From NCBI RefSeq assembly GCF_039954625.1, contig NZ_CP157199.1, positions 372,001 through 436,000 of the forward strand: a DNA stretch of 64,000 nt, read 5' to 3'. The position numbers and the translations under genes were made by a program. The notes under the pieces are model-generated. The model ran no database searches, was not told the origin of the DNA, and saw nothing but the letters and a program-made list of their open reading frames with translations. Below are positions 47,105 to 60,597 of this stretch, one piece after another. Every line of letters starts with the position of its first letter. The first letter of the stretch is position 1. Source of the stretch: Pontimicrobium sp. SW4 (GTDB lineage: Bacteria > Bacteroidota > Bacteroidia > Flavobacteriales > Flavobacteriaceae).

Positions 47105-47249
47105 GAATAATAATGTTTATTATTAACATATTCTCGATTAATGTATGGAAGACTTGGGTAAATAATTAGCCTATAAACAACTAATTATAGCTATTGATAA
47201 GAGAGTAATTCAAAAGTAGAATTAAATGATTAACTATCAAAAGAATATA

Positions 47250-49613
47250 TTAATTTTTTTGATAAACTATTATCGAATTATTTTCGCCTTTGGTAACGAT
47301 CTCTAAATTACTATCGCCATCTATATTTGCAAGATCAATTAAAGAAGTTCCATATACTGGAAAATTTACAATTGGGTTTGATTGACTGTCAAACAAGTAA
47401 ACTTTTTGAGCTTGTAAATCGGTAAGTGTGACGTAAATTTTATCGTTGATGTAAAATATGATTGGAGCTGTATAATTGCCAAAATCTAATTCTTGTGTGC
47501 GTTGCCTAATGGTTAATTTATTCTCATCAACCGAAGCTAATGTTTTACTTGTAGTTGTAATATAATGATTGTTACTTAGGTTTAGCGATTGCTTACTAAC
47601 ATTGCCTTTTAAGTTCACTTGTACTAAATCGCCATTTGACGTTGTCGTAGTAAACACATTGTTATAGTTGTAAATAGCATTACCAGAAAAATTGATGTTC
47701 TCGTTAACTGCTACTCTAGATTGACCACGACGGTTCAATATTTTTAAACTATTTCCAACTGCAAAAACAATATAATCTCTATTATTTATTCTAAAGTGTT
47801 TTGGTTGGGTTATAATATCGTTGGAGTTGTTTTTGTACTCAAACCCATTAACACGTTTTCCATTTTTATCATACATAATAAGAATGTTATTTTGAACTAC
47901 AACAAAACGATAATTCTTGTTATTGTCATAATCAAAAACACTTAGAGGTTGAGTAATTACATTATTAAATTTTAATGGAAAGGGACTGACATCTTTTCCA
48001 TTCCTATCCAAAATATAAACACGATTTGAAGTGGCAAATACTAGTTGCAAGCGTCCATTTTTATAAAGATCTACTTGCTCTATTTTACCAAGAATAGTAC
48101 CTTGTAATTGTTTTTTCCAAAGCACTTTTCCTTTATTAGAAATTAAATATAAGTTGTTGTTTATGTCTTGTACAACAATATCTTTTTGTTTAGTACGATG
48201 GTTAATTACAAACTGCGGATTGGTTAAAATATCGGAATCAAGCGATACATTAAATTCTTCAGATATTGTATGTTGTTGTCTTCTAGATTTATTCTTTTTT
48301 ATAGCACTATTAATATGAACAAAACCATCATCTTGCACTATTTGAAAGCCTGAAAATTTATGATTGCTTAAGTTGAGGCTCTTCGCTGTTTCATTAAAAG
48401 TACTATCTATAATTGATTCTAATTTTTCTGAATTTACAATTATTAAAAGTGAAGCTTCATCACTTAAAGATAGTTTTAAGTTTGAATAATTTGCATCTTT
48501 ACTATAGGTGCTACCATTTTGAAAGCTTGTAATAATGCTTTTAAGCAAGTCTTCATCATTAGAAAATACAAAATAGTCATCAATGTTAATATATTTTGAA
48601 GCGTCCTTAAATGAAGCAATAGGTGTAAAGATGTTTTCAAAATAGCTTGGACTATTAAAAGAAAAAATGTCAATATTTCTAAAGCTTCCTATAGTGTTTT
48701 CTTTACTGTTTAAAATGTCATTCGTACTAAAAGCATCTATAGATTTAAGAACTAAAACGCTTTTGTCTTCAAAATAGATTAGCCCAGCTTCGGTTAAAGT
48801 TTCTAAAACCTCAAAATGTTGTGTACTGTCTATAGTTTGCTGTTTGTAGCTTGCTAAGTTTTTATGAAGTGTTTGAAAGTCGTTATAAGTAAAACTTAAA
48901 AAACCATCACTATTTGAGGGTGTAATGTTTTGAATGGTGTTTTCTTGCGGAATTGTATTTTTAAAGAGGTCAGTAAATTTCTTTACAGAGTCATTATTAA
49001 TACTCATACCATTAAGGACCACTTGGTCTGGAGTAATTTCAGCATCAAAAGCTATGCTGTTTGAAAAACTATCATTTGAAGTGCTAAAAACACCCTTTCC
49101 GAAGCTGTTTACGCTCTTGTTGTCAAGCAATATAGAGAAAGATTTGTTCTCACTTAAAGCGTTGCTAAAAGTATTGAAGTTTGTGTTTTCTTGAACATTT
49201 AAATTAGAAACAAGTCTATTCGAATTTGAGGCTACAAAAATGCTATCTATTATGGTGTTATATAATTTAAGTGAATCACCTTTTTGTAACAAACTATCAT
49301 GATATTTAGTGATAAATGTATAGTATAAAGAGTCTCCAGAATTATTAAAACATACCAATAATTCATTATTTGTATTGAAATTTTCAAGAACTTCTAAAGA
49401 AGAGTTGAGGATTTTGTGAAATTCAGTCGATGAAATCTCTTTTAAAAAAGCACTGTTTTTAAGGTCACTTTTAAATGTTTCTAGTGTGTTTATTTTTAGT
49501 ACAACTGAAGTAGAATCTGGAATAAGCTGAGTAATGTTGGTCTTGTTTCCTTTAGAATTATTGCAGCTAAAGTATATTGAGAGAATAATAAGAGAAACAA
49601 AAAACTTTTTCAT
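47250..49613 (-). CDS. Large beta-propeller-like lipoprotein, unknown function
   Basis: A 787-residue lipoprotein with Cys17 (IYFSCNN). The N-terminal half (about 25-420) resembles DUF3352-type regions. The C-terminal half (about 440-787) has repeated motifs such as DIVVQDINNNLYLISNKGKVLWK, GRLQLVFATSNRVYILDRNGK and FVVVQNNILIMYDKNGK, consistent with a WD40/PQQ-like propeller of several blades. No catalytic motif is seen. rnhB begins its coding 37 bases beyond its start, on the same strand upstream. Confidence 0.78.
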   Translation of the reverse strand: MKKFFVSLIILSIYFSCNNSKGNKTNITQLIPDSTSVVLKINTLETFKSDLKNSAFLKEISSTEFHKILNSSLEVLENFNTNNELLVCFNNSGDSLYYTFITKYHDSLLQKGDSLKLYNTIIDSIFVASNSNRLVSNLNVQENTNFNTFSNALSENKSFSILLDNKSVNSFGKGVFSTSNDSFSNSIAFDAEITPDQVVLNGMSINNDSVKKFTDLFKNTIPQENTIQNITPSNSDGFLSFTYNDFQTLHKNLASYKQQTIDSTQHFEVLETLTEAGLIYFEDKSVLVLKSIDAFSTNDILNSKENTIGSFRNIDIFSFNSPSYFENIFTPIASFKDASKYINIDDYFVFSNDEDLLKSIITSFQNGSTYSKDANYSNLKLSLSDEASLLIIVNSEKLESIIDSTFNETAKSLNLSNHKFSGFQIVQDDGFVHINSAIKKNKSRRQQHTISEEFNVSLDSDILTNPQFVINHRTKQKDIVVQDINNNLYLISNKGKVLWKKQLQGTILGKIEQVDLYKNGRLQLVFATSNRVYILDRNGKDVSPFPLKFNNVITQPLSVFDYDNNKNYRFVVVQNNILIMYDKNGKRVNGFEYKNNSNDIITQPKHFRINNRDYIVFAVGNSLKILNRRGQSRVAVNENINFSGNAIYNYNNVFTTTTSNGDLVQVNLKGNVSKQSLNLSNNHYITTTSKTLASVDENKLTIRQRTQELDFGNYTAPIIFYINDKIYVTLTDLQAQKVYLFDSQSNPIVNFPVYGTSLIDLANIDGDSNLEIVTKGENNSIIVYQKN

Positions 49614-49638
49614 CAGGACTAATTAATGCAATTTTATG

Positions 49639-49646
49639 CAAAGGTA
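49639..49646 (-). promoter_or_regulatory. -7 element (TACCTTTG) for the propeller lipoprotein
   Basis: Minus-strand TACCTTTG matches TAnnTTTG, about 25 bases before the start. It lies near the rnhB stop, so this gene may have its own promoter. Confidence 0.4.
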
Positions 49647-49650
49647 TAAC

Positions 49651-50250
49651 TTAAAATTCAAAAGTTAATTGTTCTGGTAAGAGCTTGAAAGATTTTCGAT
49701 GGTATTTTGTAATACCATATTTTTTAATGGCTTCGCGATGCTCAATAGTTGGATAACCTTTGTTTTGTTTCCAGTTGTACATTGGGAATTCTTCATGAAT
49801 TTTTAGCATGTAAGCATCACGATACGTTTTTGCTAAAACTGAAGCAGCAGCAATGTTTAAATATTTACCATCACCTTTAATAATGGTTTTATATGGAATA
49901 TTTTTAAAGGGCTTAAATCGGTTACCATCTACAGCAATAAATTCGGTTGTGGTTGATAGTTTTTTAATAGATTTATGCATCGCCAAAATAGATGCATTTA
50001 ATATATTTATGTTATCTATTTCCTTTTCAAAAACATGAGCAACTCCAAAATTAATAGCGGAGGTTTCAATAATTGATTTTAATAGATCTCTTTTTTTATG
50101 CGATAGTTGCTTGGAATCGTTTAATATCGAATTCTCAAAATCTAAGGGTAATATAACTGCAGCAGCAGTAACTGGGCCAGCAAGACAACCACGACCAGCC
50201 TCGTCTGTGCCACATTCAAATTCAAATTTTGAATATTTTAGTTCAAGCAT
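49651..50250 (-). CDS. rnhB: Ribonuclease HII
   Basis: Cleaves RNA of RNA:DNA hybrids and misincorporated ribonucleotides. The 199-residue protein has the active-site start [16 protein letters not shown] (Asp-Glu pair near 16-17), [11 protein letters not shown] near 45 and VDGNRF near 115, the four acidic positions being present. It is followed closely by the propeller lipoprotein gene on the same strand. Confidence 0.96.
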   Translation of the reverse strand: MLELKYSKFEFECGTDEAGRGCLAGPVTAAAVILPLDFENSILNDSKQLSHKKRDLLKSIIETSAINFGVAHVFEKEIDNINILNASILAMHKSIKKLSTTTEFIAVDGNRFKPFKNIPYKTIIKGDGKYLNIAAASVLAKTYRDAYMLKIHEEFPMYNWKQNKGYPTIEHREAIKKYGITKYHRKSFKLLPEQLTFEF

Positions 50251-50333
50251 TTTAATAAATCAGTGTTAAAACCGTTAGGGTTTTTAGTAATTTTCTTTCT
50301 TGCATAAAAAAAGTGATTACATTTGATAATTGC

Positions 50334-50341
50334 TATTTTTG
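50334..50341 (+). promoter_or_regulatory. -7 element (TATTTTTG) for the putative porin
   Basis: TATTTTTG matches TAnnTTTG, giving a leader of about 45 bases that includes a small hairpin CTTGTA/TACAAG. No TTG at the right -33 spacing is evident. Confidence 0.4.
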
Positions 50342-50392
50342 CACGAAGTTTTTACATTACAAAACTTGTATTTACAAGATTATAAAATATTT

Positions 50393-52360
50393 ATGAATCG
50401 TATTGTTTTATTATTATTTTCTTTTTTTATGGTTGGAGTTTTAACTGCTCAGGTTAAACCACCAATAAAACAAGCTGAGGGAGCAGGTAGATTTAGTATT
50501 CAAGAAAATGATTCGTTAAGTAGAGATAATTCAAAAAGGATTCGTAAAAATGAAAATGCGACAATAGATCTTTATAAAATTATTTCTAAAGAACATGATA
50601 CTACTTTTGTAGATACAACATTAACTATATATAAGGAGTATAAATTCAACTACTTACGAAGAGATAATTTTACTGTATTACCTTTTTCAAATATTGGACA
50701 AACCTATAATACTTTAAGTTACGATTTCGAAAACAATTCTTTAATACCAGTTTTTGGAGCTCGTGCAAGGCATTTTAATTTTATAGAAGTCGAGGATGTT
50801 AACTATTATTATGTGCCAACGCCTTTAACAGAATTAATGTTTAAAACAGCTTTCGAACAAGGGCAATTATTAGATGCTTTCTTTACTGTAAATACAACAC
50901 CACAATTTAACTTTTCAATAGCTTATAAGGGACTTAGGTCATTAGGAAAGTATCAGCACGTTTTAACAAGTACTGGGAATTTTAGATTTACCACAAATTA
51001 TAAAACTAAAAACGGCAGATATAATGTTAGAGCACATTCAGTAATACAAGATTTAATGAATGAAGAAAATGGAGGGATTTTAGATAAAGACCTCAAGGAG
51101 TTTGAGTCAGGAAATCCTAGATTTATAGATCGTTCTGTTTTTGATCCAGCTTTCGAAGATGCTGAAAGTGTTTTAAAAGGAAAAAGATTTCACTTAGATC
51201 ATTATTATAATCTTATTCAGCAAAAAGACTCATCAAGCCAAAATACATTAAGCCTTGGAAATCTAGTGTCTTATGAAAGTAAGTATTATCAATATGAACA
51301 AACATCTCCTTACACCGATTATTTTGGCGATTCTTTCCCAAGCTCCAATTTAAATGACAAAACCACCTTAGAGAATGTATATGTTGAAGCGAACACAAGA
51401 TATAGAAGCAATACGCTAGGAGAGTTAAAGTTCAATTTAGGATACAGTCAATATAATTATGGTTATAACACTTTAGTGTCTATAAATGGTAATGATATTA
51501 CTAATCGTTTAAAAGGGAATGTGGTTTCCGTTGGAGGAGGCTATAAAAATACCATTAGAAAACTTCAAATTCAAGGAGATTTTGGATTGAATCTTTCAGG
51601 AGACTTTGATGGGAATTTTTTAAATGGAAGAGCAGGGTATAGTATTAATGAGGATTCTAAAGTTAGTGCTACAATTAATATAAGTTCCAAAGCACCCAAT
51701 TATAACTATCTATTATATCAAAGTGACTATATAAATTATAATTGGCAAAACTCGTTTGATAATATACAAACTAAACAATTAGGGTTTGATATAAGTTCAA
51801 GCAAACTAATTAATCTTAACTTAGATTATACAACAATTAATAATTATACCTATTTTAATAAAACTGATACTGAACCATCACTTTTAAAACCAAACCAATA
51901 TAGTGGTACAGTTAATTATTTTAGAGCAAGATTAGAAAAAGAGCTGAAGTTTGGAAAATTTGCCCTTAATAATACATTGCTTTACCAAACAGTTGTAGAT
52001 GGAGCAGACGTTTTAAATGTTCCAGATATTATTACTAGGAATACTTTTTATTATACTAATCATTTTTTCGAAAAAGCATTATTCCTTCAAACTGGAATAA
52101 CCTTCAATTACTTCTCCAAATATAATATGAATGGATACGATCCTGTTCTAGCTGAGTTTTATATTCAAAATGAAAAACAACTAGGAGGATATCCCAGATT
52201 AGACTTCTTTATAAACGCTAAAGTAAAACAAACACGTATCTTTTTTAAGTTAGAACACTTCAATGCTCCGTTTACAGGTTACAATTATTATTCCACACCT
52301 AATGCTATTCACCGAGATTTAGGGATACGATTTGGTTTGGTATGGAATTTTTTCATGTGA
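50393..52360 (+). CDS. Putative porin (outer-membrane beta barrel)
   Basis: A 655-residue protein from the ATG at 50393, which opens a signal peptide (about 1-20, LTAQ); an in-frame TTG at 50330 lies inside the promoter. The mature part is rich in aromatic, alternating beta strands with Tyr-rich loops. Lines such as YRSNTLGELKFNLGYSQYNY and the ending IRFGLVWNFFM, with a C-terminal aromatic run, fit an outer-membrane barrel of the family annotated as putative porin in Bacteroidota. Substrate unknown. It is directly upstream of the rRNA operon. Confidence 0.85.
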   Translation: MNRIVLLLFSFFMVGVLTAQVKPPIKQAEGAGRFSIQENDSLSRDNSKRIRKNENATIDLYKIISKEHDTTFVDTTLTIYKEYKFNYLRRDNFTVLPFSNIGQTYNTLSYDFENNSLIPVFGARARHFNFIEVEDVNYYYVPTPLTELMFKTAFEQGQLLDAFFTVNTTPQFNFSIAYKGLRSLGKYQHVLTSTGNFRFTTNYKTKNGRYNVRAHSVIQDLMNEENGGILDKDLKEFESGNPRFIDRSVFDPAFEDAESVLKGKRFHLDHYYNLIQQKDSSSQNTLSLGNLVSYESKYYQYEQTSPYTDYFGDSFPSSNLNDKTTLENVYVEANTRYRSNTLGELKFNLGYSQYNYGYNTLVSINGNDITNRLKGNVVSVGGGYKNTIRKLQIQGDFGLNLSGDFDGNFLNGRAGYSINEDSKVSATINISSKAPNYNYLLYQSDYINYNWQNSFDNIQTKQLGFDISSSKLINLNLDYTTINNYTYFNKTDTEPSLLKPNQYSGTVNYFRARLEKELKFGKFALNNTLLYQTVVDGADVLNVPDIITRNTFYYTNHFFEKALFLQTGITFNYFSKYNMNGYDPVLAEFYIQNEKQLGGYPRLDFFINAKVKQTRIFFKLEHFNAPFTGYNYYSTPNAIHRDLGIRFGLVWNFFM

Positions 52361-52427
52361 TAATATATTGGTTTATAGTGTTTAGGGTTTTTGAGTAATA
52401 AAAAGTTAAAAAATAGTTTAAAAAACA

Positions 52428-52458
52428 TTTGGTAGGATTGTATAAGGTTGTATGTTTG
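52428..52458 (+). promoter_or_regulatory. rRNA operon promoter P1
   Basis: TTTG at 52428-52431, 19-base spacer, TATGTTTG at 52451-52458: an excellent Bacteroidota promoter (TTTG...TAnnTTTG). Confidence 0.7.
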
Positions 52459-52556
52459 CAGCCGCAAAAAACGGTAATTTTTTTTGTGGTGTTCATATAA
52501 GTAAAGTTGATTTGGATTAAGTTAGAAAAAATAATTTAAAAAAAAATCAAAAAGCA

Positions 52557-52587
52557 TTGTAGGAATAAAAAAAGGGTTTTATATTTG
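52557..52587 (+). promoter_or_regulatory. rRNA operon promoter P2
   Basis: TTG at 52557-52559, 20-base spacer, TATATTTG at 52580-52587. It lies about 129 bases after P1, so the operon has tandem promoters. Confidence 0.7.
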
Positions 52588-52628
52588 CACCCGCTTAAGG
52601 AGGAAAGACTTTAAGTAAAGAAGAAAAA

Positions 52629-52647
52629 AGTTCATTAAACATATTGA
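52629..52647 (+). promoter_or_regulatory. boxA-like element before 16S
   Basis: AGTTCATTAAACATATTGA. A near copy, AAGTTCATTGACATATTGA, recurs before 23S at about 54702-54720. The core resembles the rRNA antitermination boxA (TGCTCTTTAACA). Confidence 0.5.
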
Positions 52648-52765
52648 TTGACAGCGTAAGGATTTTATTGGAAACGATAAAATTCATTACAGAGAATAAA
52701 CCATTTTGAGTACAAATTAATATCCTTTGGTTGTTAATAATATAGTCGATAAGACTTAAAATTTA

Positions 52766-54290
<1,525 letters not shown>

Positions 54291-54379
54291 TAGAGAAAGA
54301 CGACTAGAGGTAATAAGTAAGGAAAGAGATTGTTTATTCTCAACGCTGTTAATTATATTATAACTTAGAAAAAAAGTAG

Positions 54380-54453
54380 AGTCTCATAGCTCAGCTGGTT
54401 AGAGCGCTACACTGATAATGTAGAGGTCGGCAGTTCGAGTCTGCCTGAGACTA
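54380..54453 (+). tRNA. tRNA-Ile (GAT)
   Basis: Seven-base acceptor AGTCTCA / TGAGACT, D arm AGCTCAGCTGGTTAGAGC, anticodon stem CTACA/TGTAG with loop CTGATAA (anticodon GAT) and T arm GGCAGTTCGAGTCTGCC. CCA is not encoded. It sits in the usual 16S-23S spacer position. Confidence 0.95.
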
Positions 54454-54502
54454 CTAATTTTTTTTTTTGAAGTTTAAATAAAGGAAATTCTAGAAGTTTG
54501 AG

Positions 54503-54550
54503 TAGTAGTTATGTACTAACTACTAACTACTATATACTAACTACTAGTAT
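54503..54550 (+). repeat. Short ACTAACTACTA repeats between tRNA-Ile and tRNA-Ala
   Basis: TAGTAGTTA / TAACTACTA arms with a TGTAC loop form a perfect nine-base hairpin at 54503-54525, followed by further ACTAACTAC copies. It may be a spacer processing or structural element. Confidence 0.5.
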
Positions 54551-54552
54551 AT

Positions 54553-54626
54553 GGGGGATTAGCTCAGCTGGCTAGAGCGCCTGCCTTGCACGCAGGAGGT
54601 CATCGGTTCGACTCCGATATTCTCCA
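54553..54626 (+). tRNA. tRNA-Ala (TGC)
   Basis: Acceptor GGGGGAT / ATTCTCC with two G-U pairs, D arm AGCTCAGCTGGCTAGAGC, anticodon stem CCTGC/GCAGG with loop CTTGCAC (anticodon TGC) and T arm ATCGGTTCGACTCCGAT. CCA not encoded. Standard Ile-Ala spacer pair. Confidence 0.95.
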
Positions 54627-54701
54627 CAAAATCTAGATGGTTAGATAGTTAGACCATTAGACATTTGTCTAAAAATCTAACGTTCTAAAAATCTAAGATG
54701 A

Positions 54702-54720
54702 AAGTTCATTGACATATTGA
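54702..54720 (+). promoter_or_regulatory. boxA-like element before 23S
   Basis: AAGTTCATTGACATATTGA, similar to the element before 16S; probably antitermination or processing signal. The preceding spacer is rich in TTAGA/TCTAA repeats. Confidence 0.5.
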
Positions 54721-54903
54721 AAAAGATACATGAAATAACGAATTAAATTCATTTAATTCAGTAATTTATATTAGAATAATTGAGTTTACGAGCTTTTAAT
54801 TATTCTAAGAACATTTAGTTTATGAGGTGTAAAGGATTAATAATTTATTATTATGAATTGAAAATCATGAATTAGATAGTAACTCATTAAAAAAGCAAAA
54901 AGT

Positions 54904-57731
<2,828 letters not shown>

Positions 57732-57888
57732 ACGCCTGTTTTTTTATAGAGTATAAATACAATATTCATGTAATTTTTTCAATATGTTAACTTATTGGTT
57801 CCGCAAAGCGGAACAGTATTTAGGGATTAGTCCTTAGTAATTTGAGAAAACTAATTACTTTTTACTAACAACTAATTACTTAAAACTT

Positions 57889-57993
57889 AAGGTGGTTATA
57901 GCAATGGGGCTCACCTCTTACCATTCCGAACAGAGAAGTTAAGCCCATTAGCGCCGATGGTACTACATTCGTGGAAGAGTAGGTCGCCGCCTT
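57889..57993 (+). rRNA. rrf: 5S ribosomal RNA
   Basis: AAGGTGG / CCGCCTT terminal stem, with CCATTCCGAACAGAGAAGTTAAGCCC and GATGGTACTAC segments typical of 5S. Ends are approximate, about 105 bases. Confidence 0.93.
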
Positions 57994-57997
57994 TTTT

Positions 57998-58034
57998 AAT
58001 CCTCATTATCTTTTTGATAATGAGGATTTTTTTT
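57998..58034 (+). terminator. rRNA operon terminator
   Basis: AATCCTCATTATC / GATAATGAGGATT, 13-base arms with a TTTTT loop and a T-run, directly after 5S. Confidence 0.9.
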
Positions 58035-58109
58035 TGACTATTTTTCGCCAAATATTTCTGAATATATTCTTCTTTATTTATATTCATTTACTATATATTG
58101 CTTTAGTAA

Positions 58110-60542
58110 ATGGAAAATAAGGAATTAGACTTAGCTTGGGATTTTGTTGATAATACAAATAGAAATATTTTTTTAACTGGCAAAGCAGGTACTGGAAAAA
58201 CTACATTTTTGCATAGATTAAAAATGCAATCTCATAAGCGCATGGTAATTGTTGCACCTACTGGTGTTGCTGCTATTAATGCAAAAGGTGTGACCATTCA
58301 TTCATTCTTTCAATTACCTTTTGGACCGATTTTACCAGATGATGAATTAGGTTCTTCTTCTAATTTTAATAGGAAATTCAGTAAAACTAAAATCAATATT
58401 ATTAAGTCTCTAGATCTTTTAATTATAGATGAGATTAGTATGGTTAGAGTTGATTTATTAGATGGAATTGATAAGACTTTAAGACGTTATAAAAATAGAA
58501 ACCTAGTGTTTGGTGGTGTACAATTATTAATGATAGGCGATTTGCAACAATTATCTCCAGTAATTAAAGAGAATGAATGGCAATTATTGAAACCTTTTTA
58601 TAAAAATGCTTTTTTCTTTAGTAGTCAAGCTTATCAGAATTGTAACCCGCTAACGATAGAACTAAGGCATATATATCGTCAAGAAAATCCTTTATTTATA
58701 AATATTTTAAACGAAATACGAAATAATAACTTAAGTATTAACTCTGCTAGCGAATTGAATAAACGATATATTCCTGATTTTCAACCAAGCAAAGAAGAAG
58801 GATATATCTCATTAACAACACATAATAATAAAGCACGACAAGCTAATAAGCAAGAACTAGAAAAATTAGAAGGAAAAGAGCAAGTATATAAAGCAATAGT
58901 TGAAGGTAATTTTCCAGAACATTCCTATCCAAATAAAGAGGAATTAAAATTAAAAGTAGGTGCTCAGGTCATGTTTATTAAAAATGATAGTTCTCCCGAA
59001 AAACGCTATTTCAATGGTAAGATCGGTAAAGTTATTTTATTAGAGAAAGATGAAGTGGTTGTAAATTGTCCAGAGGACGACTTCAATATTATAACCAAAT
59101 TAGAAACTTGGGAGAATATAAAATATACAGTAAATTCTGAAACGAAAGCAATTACTGAAGATAAAATTGGAAGTTATTCTCAAATCCCATTGCGTTTAGC
59201 TTGGTCAATTACTATTCATAAAAGCCAAGGATTAACGTTTGAAAAAGCTATTATTGATGCTCAAGGAGCATTTGCTCATGGGCAAACTTATGTGGCACTT
59301 AGTAGATGCAAATCCTTGGAAGGCTTGGTTTTAAAAAGTAAGATTGAGTCCAATCAAATTATAAGTGATCAACATGTTATTGACTTCAGTAAAAATGTCG
59401 AGGATAATCAACCTAATGAAGAGGTTTTACAACAGTCTAAGCGAGAATTTCAACTGAATTTAATTTCTGAAGTTTTCGATTTTTATAAATTTCTGTATCC
59501 AGTTGGCCGAATTTTAGATATTTATTATAAAAATAGAGGGAGTATTGAAGGCTCAATAGAAATATCATTAAATAGAATTAAGGAGAGTACAACAAATTTA
59601 CTTAAGATTAGTAATAGTTTTAAATACCAACTAAAAACGTTAGTTGGTAATATAGAAATTCCTGAAGCTAACATGATTCTTCAAGAACGTTTTATTAAAG
59701 CTATTACTTATTTTAATGAACAGACTAAGTCAACCATAGAAATAATATTGAAGGACATTAGTTTTTCAACGGACAACAAAACAATTCAAAAAGATATAGA
59801 GAAGCAATTAGATACTTTAGAGGAATTATTGGAGACTAAACTATCATATTTTAAAGGTTTAAAAGAAGGCTTCAAAACGGATGATTTTTTAACTTTAAGA
59901 GCAAAATCTGTTTTCTTAGGAAAAGAGAAACTAAAAAAACAACGTAAAACTGTTGTAGATGGTACAACAAATATTGAACTCTTTGAATTGCTCAGAGAGC
60001 TAAGAAATCAAATTGCAAAGCGTGAAGATTTAGTGCATTTTCAAGTTTTTACTCAAAAATCATTGTATGCTATGTGCGAAACCTTGCCAACAACCAAAGA
60101 AGAATTAAAGCAGATTCATGGTATGGGTAAAACACGAATTGAAAAGTATGGATCAGAAATTTTAAATGTTATTCACTCGTATTGCGATGAAAACGATATT
60201 GAGGTTTCTCAAAGTCCTTTTGTATTTGAAACTACAAAACCAAAAAAGAAAAAGGGAGATACCAAAAAAATGTCTTTAGATTTGTTTATAAAAGGAAAAT
60301 CTGTTGAGGAAATTGCTAATGAGCGAGATCTAAGTCCTACAACAATTACTGGTCATTTGGCAAATTATATTTCTACAGGACAGGTGAAAATTACAGATTT
60401 AATTTCTGAAATAAATTATAAAGAATTGAAAGAGCTAATTCCTAAGACTAAATTCGAAAACCTTTCAGACCTTAAGCATCAGTTAGATGATAAATATTCT
60501 TACGGAGAGATTCGTCTAGTTTTAGAGAACTTAAAAACATAA
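58110..60542 (+). CDS. PIF1/RecD-like DNA helicase with HRDC and helix-turn-helix tail
   Basis: An 810-residue ATP-dependent 5'-3' helicase. Walker A is GKAGTGKTTFLHRL (about 24-37), Walker B LLIIDEISMVR near 110, and the UvrD_C_2 motif AWSITIHKSQGLTFEKA near 370 with VALSRCKSL. The C-terminal half adds an HRDC domain (about 625-700) and a HTH_40-like helix-turn-helix (about 720-780), a fusion seen in flavobacteria. It follows the rRNA operon on the same strand and is followed by a terminator. A role in replication or recombination is likely. Confidence 0.9.
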   Translation: MENKELDLAWDFVDNTNRNIFLTGKAGTGKTTFLHRLKMQSHKRMVIVAPTGVAAINAKGVTIHSFFQLPFGPILPDDELGSSSNFNRKFSKTKINIIKSLDLLIIDEISMVRVDLLDGIDKTLRRYKNRNLVFGGVQLLMIGDLQQLSPVIKENEWQLLKPFYKNAFFFSSQAYQNCNPLTIELRHIYRQENPLFINILNEIRNNNLSINSASELNKRYIPDFQPSKEEGYISLTTHNNKARQANKQELEKLEGKEQVYKAIVEGNFPEHSYPNKEELKLKVGAQVMFIKNDSSPEKRYFNGKIGKVILLEKDEVVVNCPEDDFNIITKLETWENIKYTVNSETKAITEDKIGSYSQIPLRLAWSITIHKSQGLTFEKAIIDAQGAFAHGQTYVALSRCKSLEGLVLKSKIESNQIISDQHVIDFSKNVEDNQPNEEVLQQSKREFQLNLISEVFDFYKFLYPVGRILDIYYKNRGSIEGSIEISLNRIKESTTNLLKISNSFKYQLKTLVGNIEIPEANMILQERFIKAITYFNEQTKSTIEIILKDISFSTDNKTIQKDIEKQLDTLEELLETKLSYFKGLKEGFKTDDFLTLRAKSVFLGKEKLKKQRKTVVDGTTNIELFELLRELRNQIAKREDLVHFQVFTQKSLYAMCETLPTTKEELKQIHGMGKTRIEKYGSEILNVIHSYCDENDIEVSQSPFVFETTKPKKKKGDTKKMSLDLFIKGKSVEEIANERDLSPTTITGHLANYISTGQVKITDLISEINYKELKELIPKTKFENLSDLKHQLDDKYSYGEIRLVLENLKT

Positions 60543-60573
60543 AAAAAGCTTCAAAATCAAATTTGAAGCTTTT
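60543..60573. terminator. Bidirectional terminator after the helicase
   Basis: AAAAGCTTCAAA / TTTGAAGCTTTT, about 12-base arms, at the helicase stop, between convergent genes. Confidence 0.85.
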
Positions 60574-60597
60574 AGAGATATTATATCTATTGAAAGT

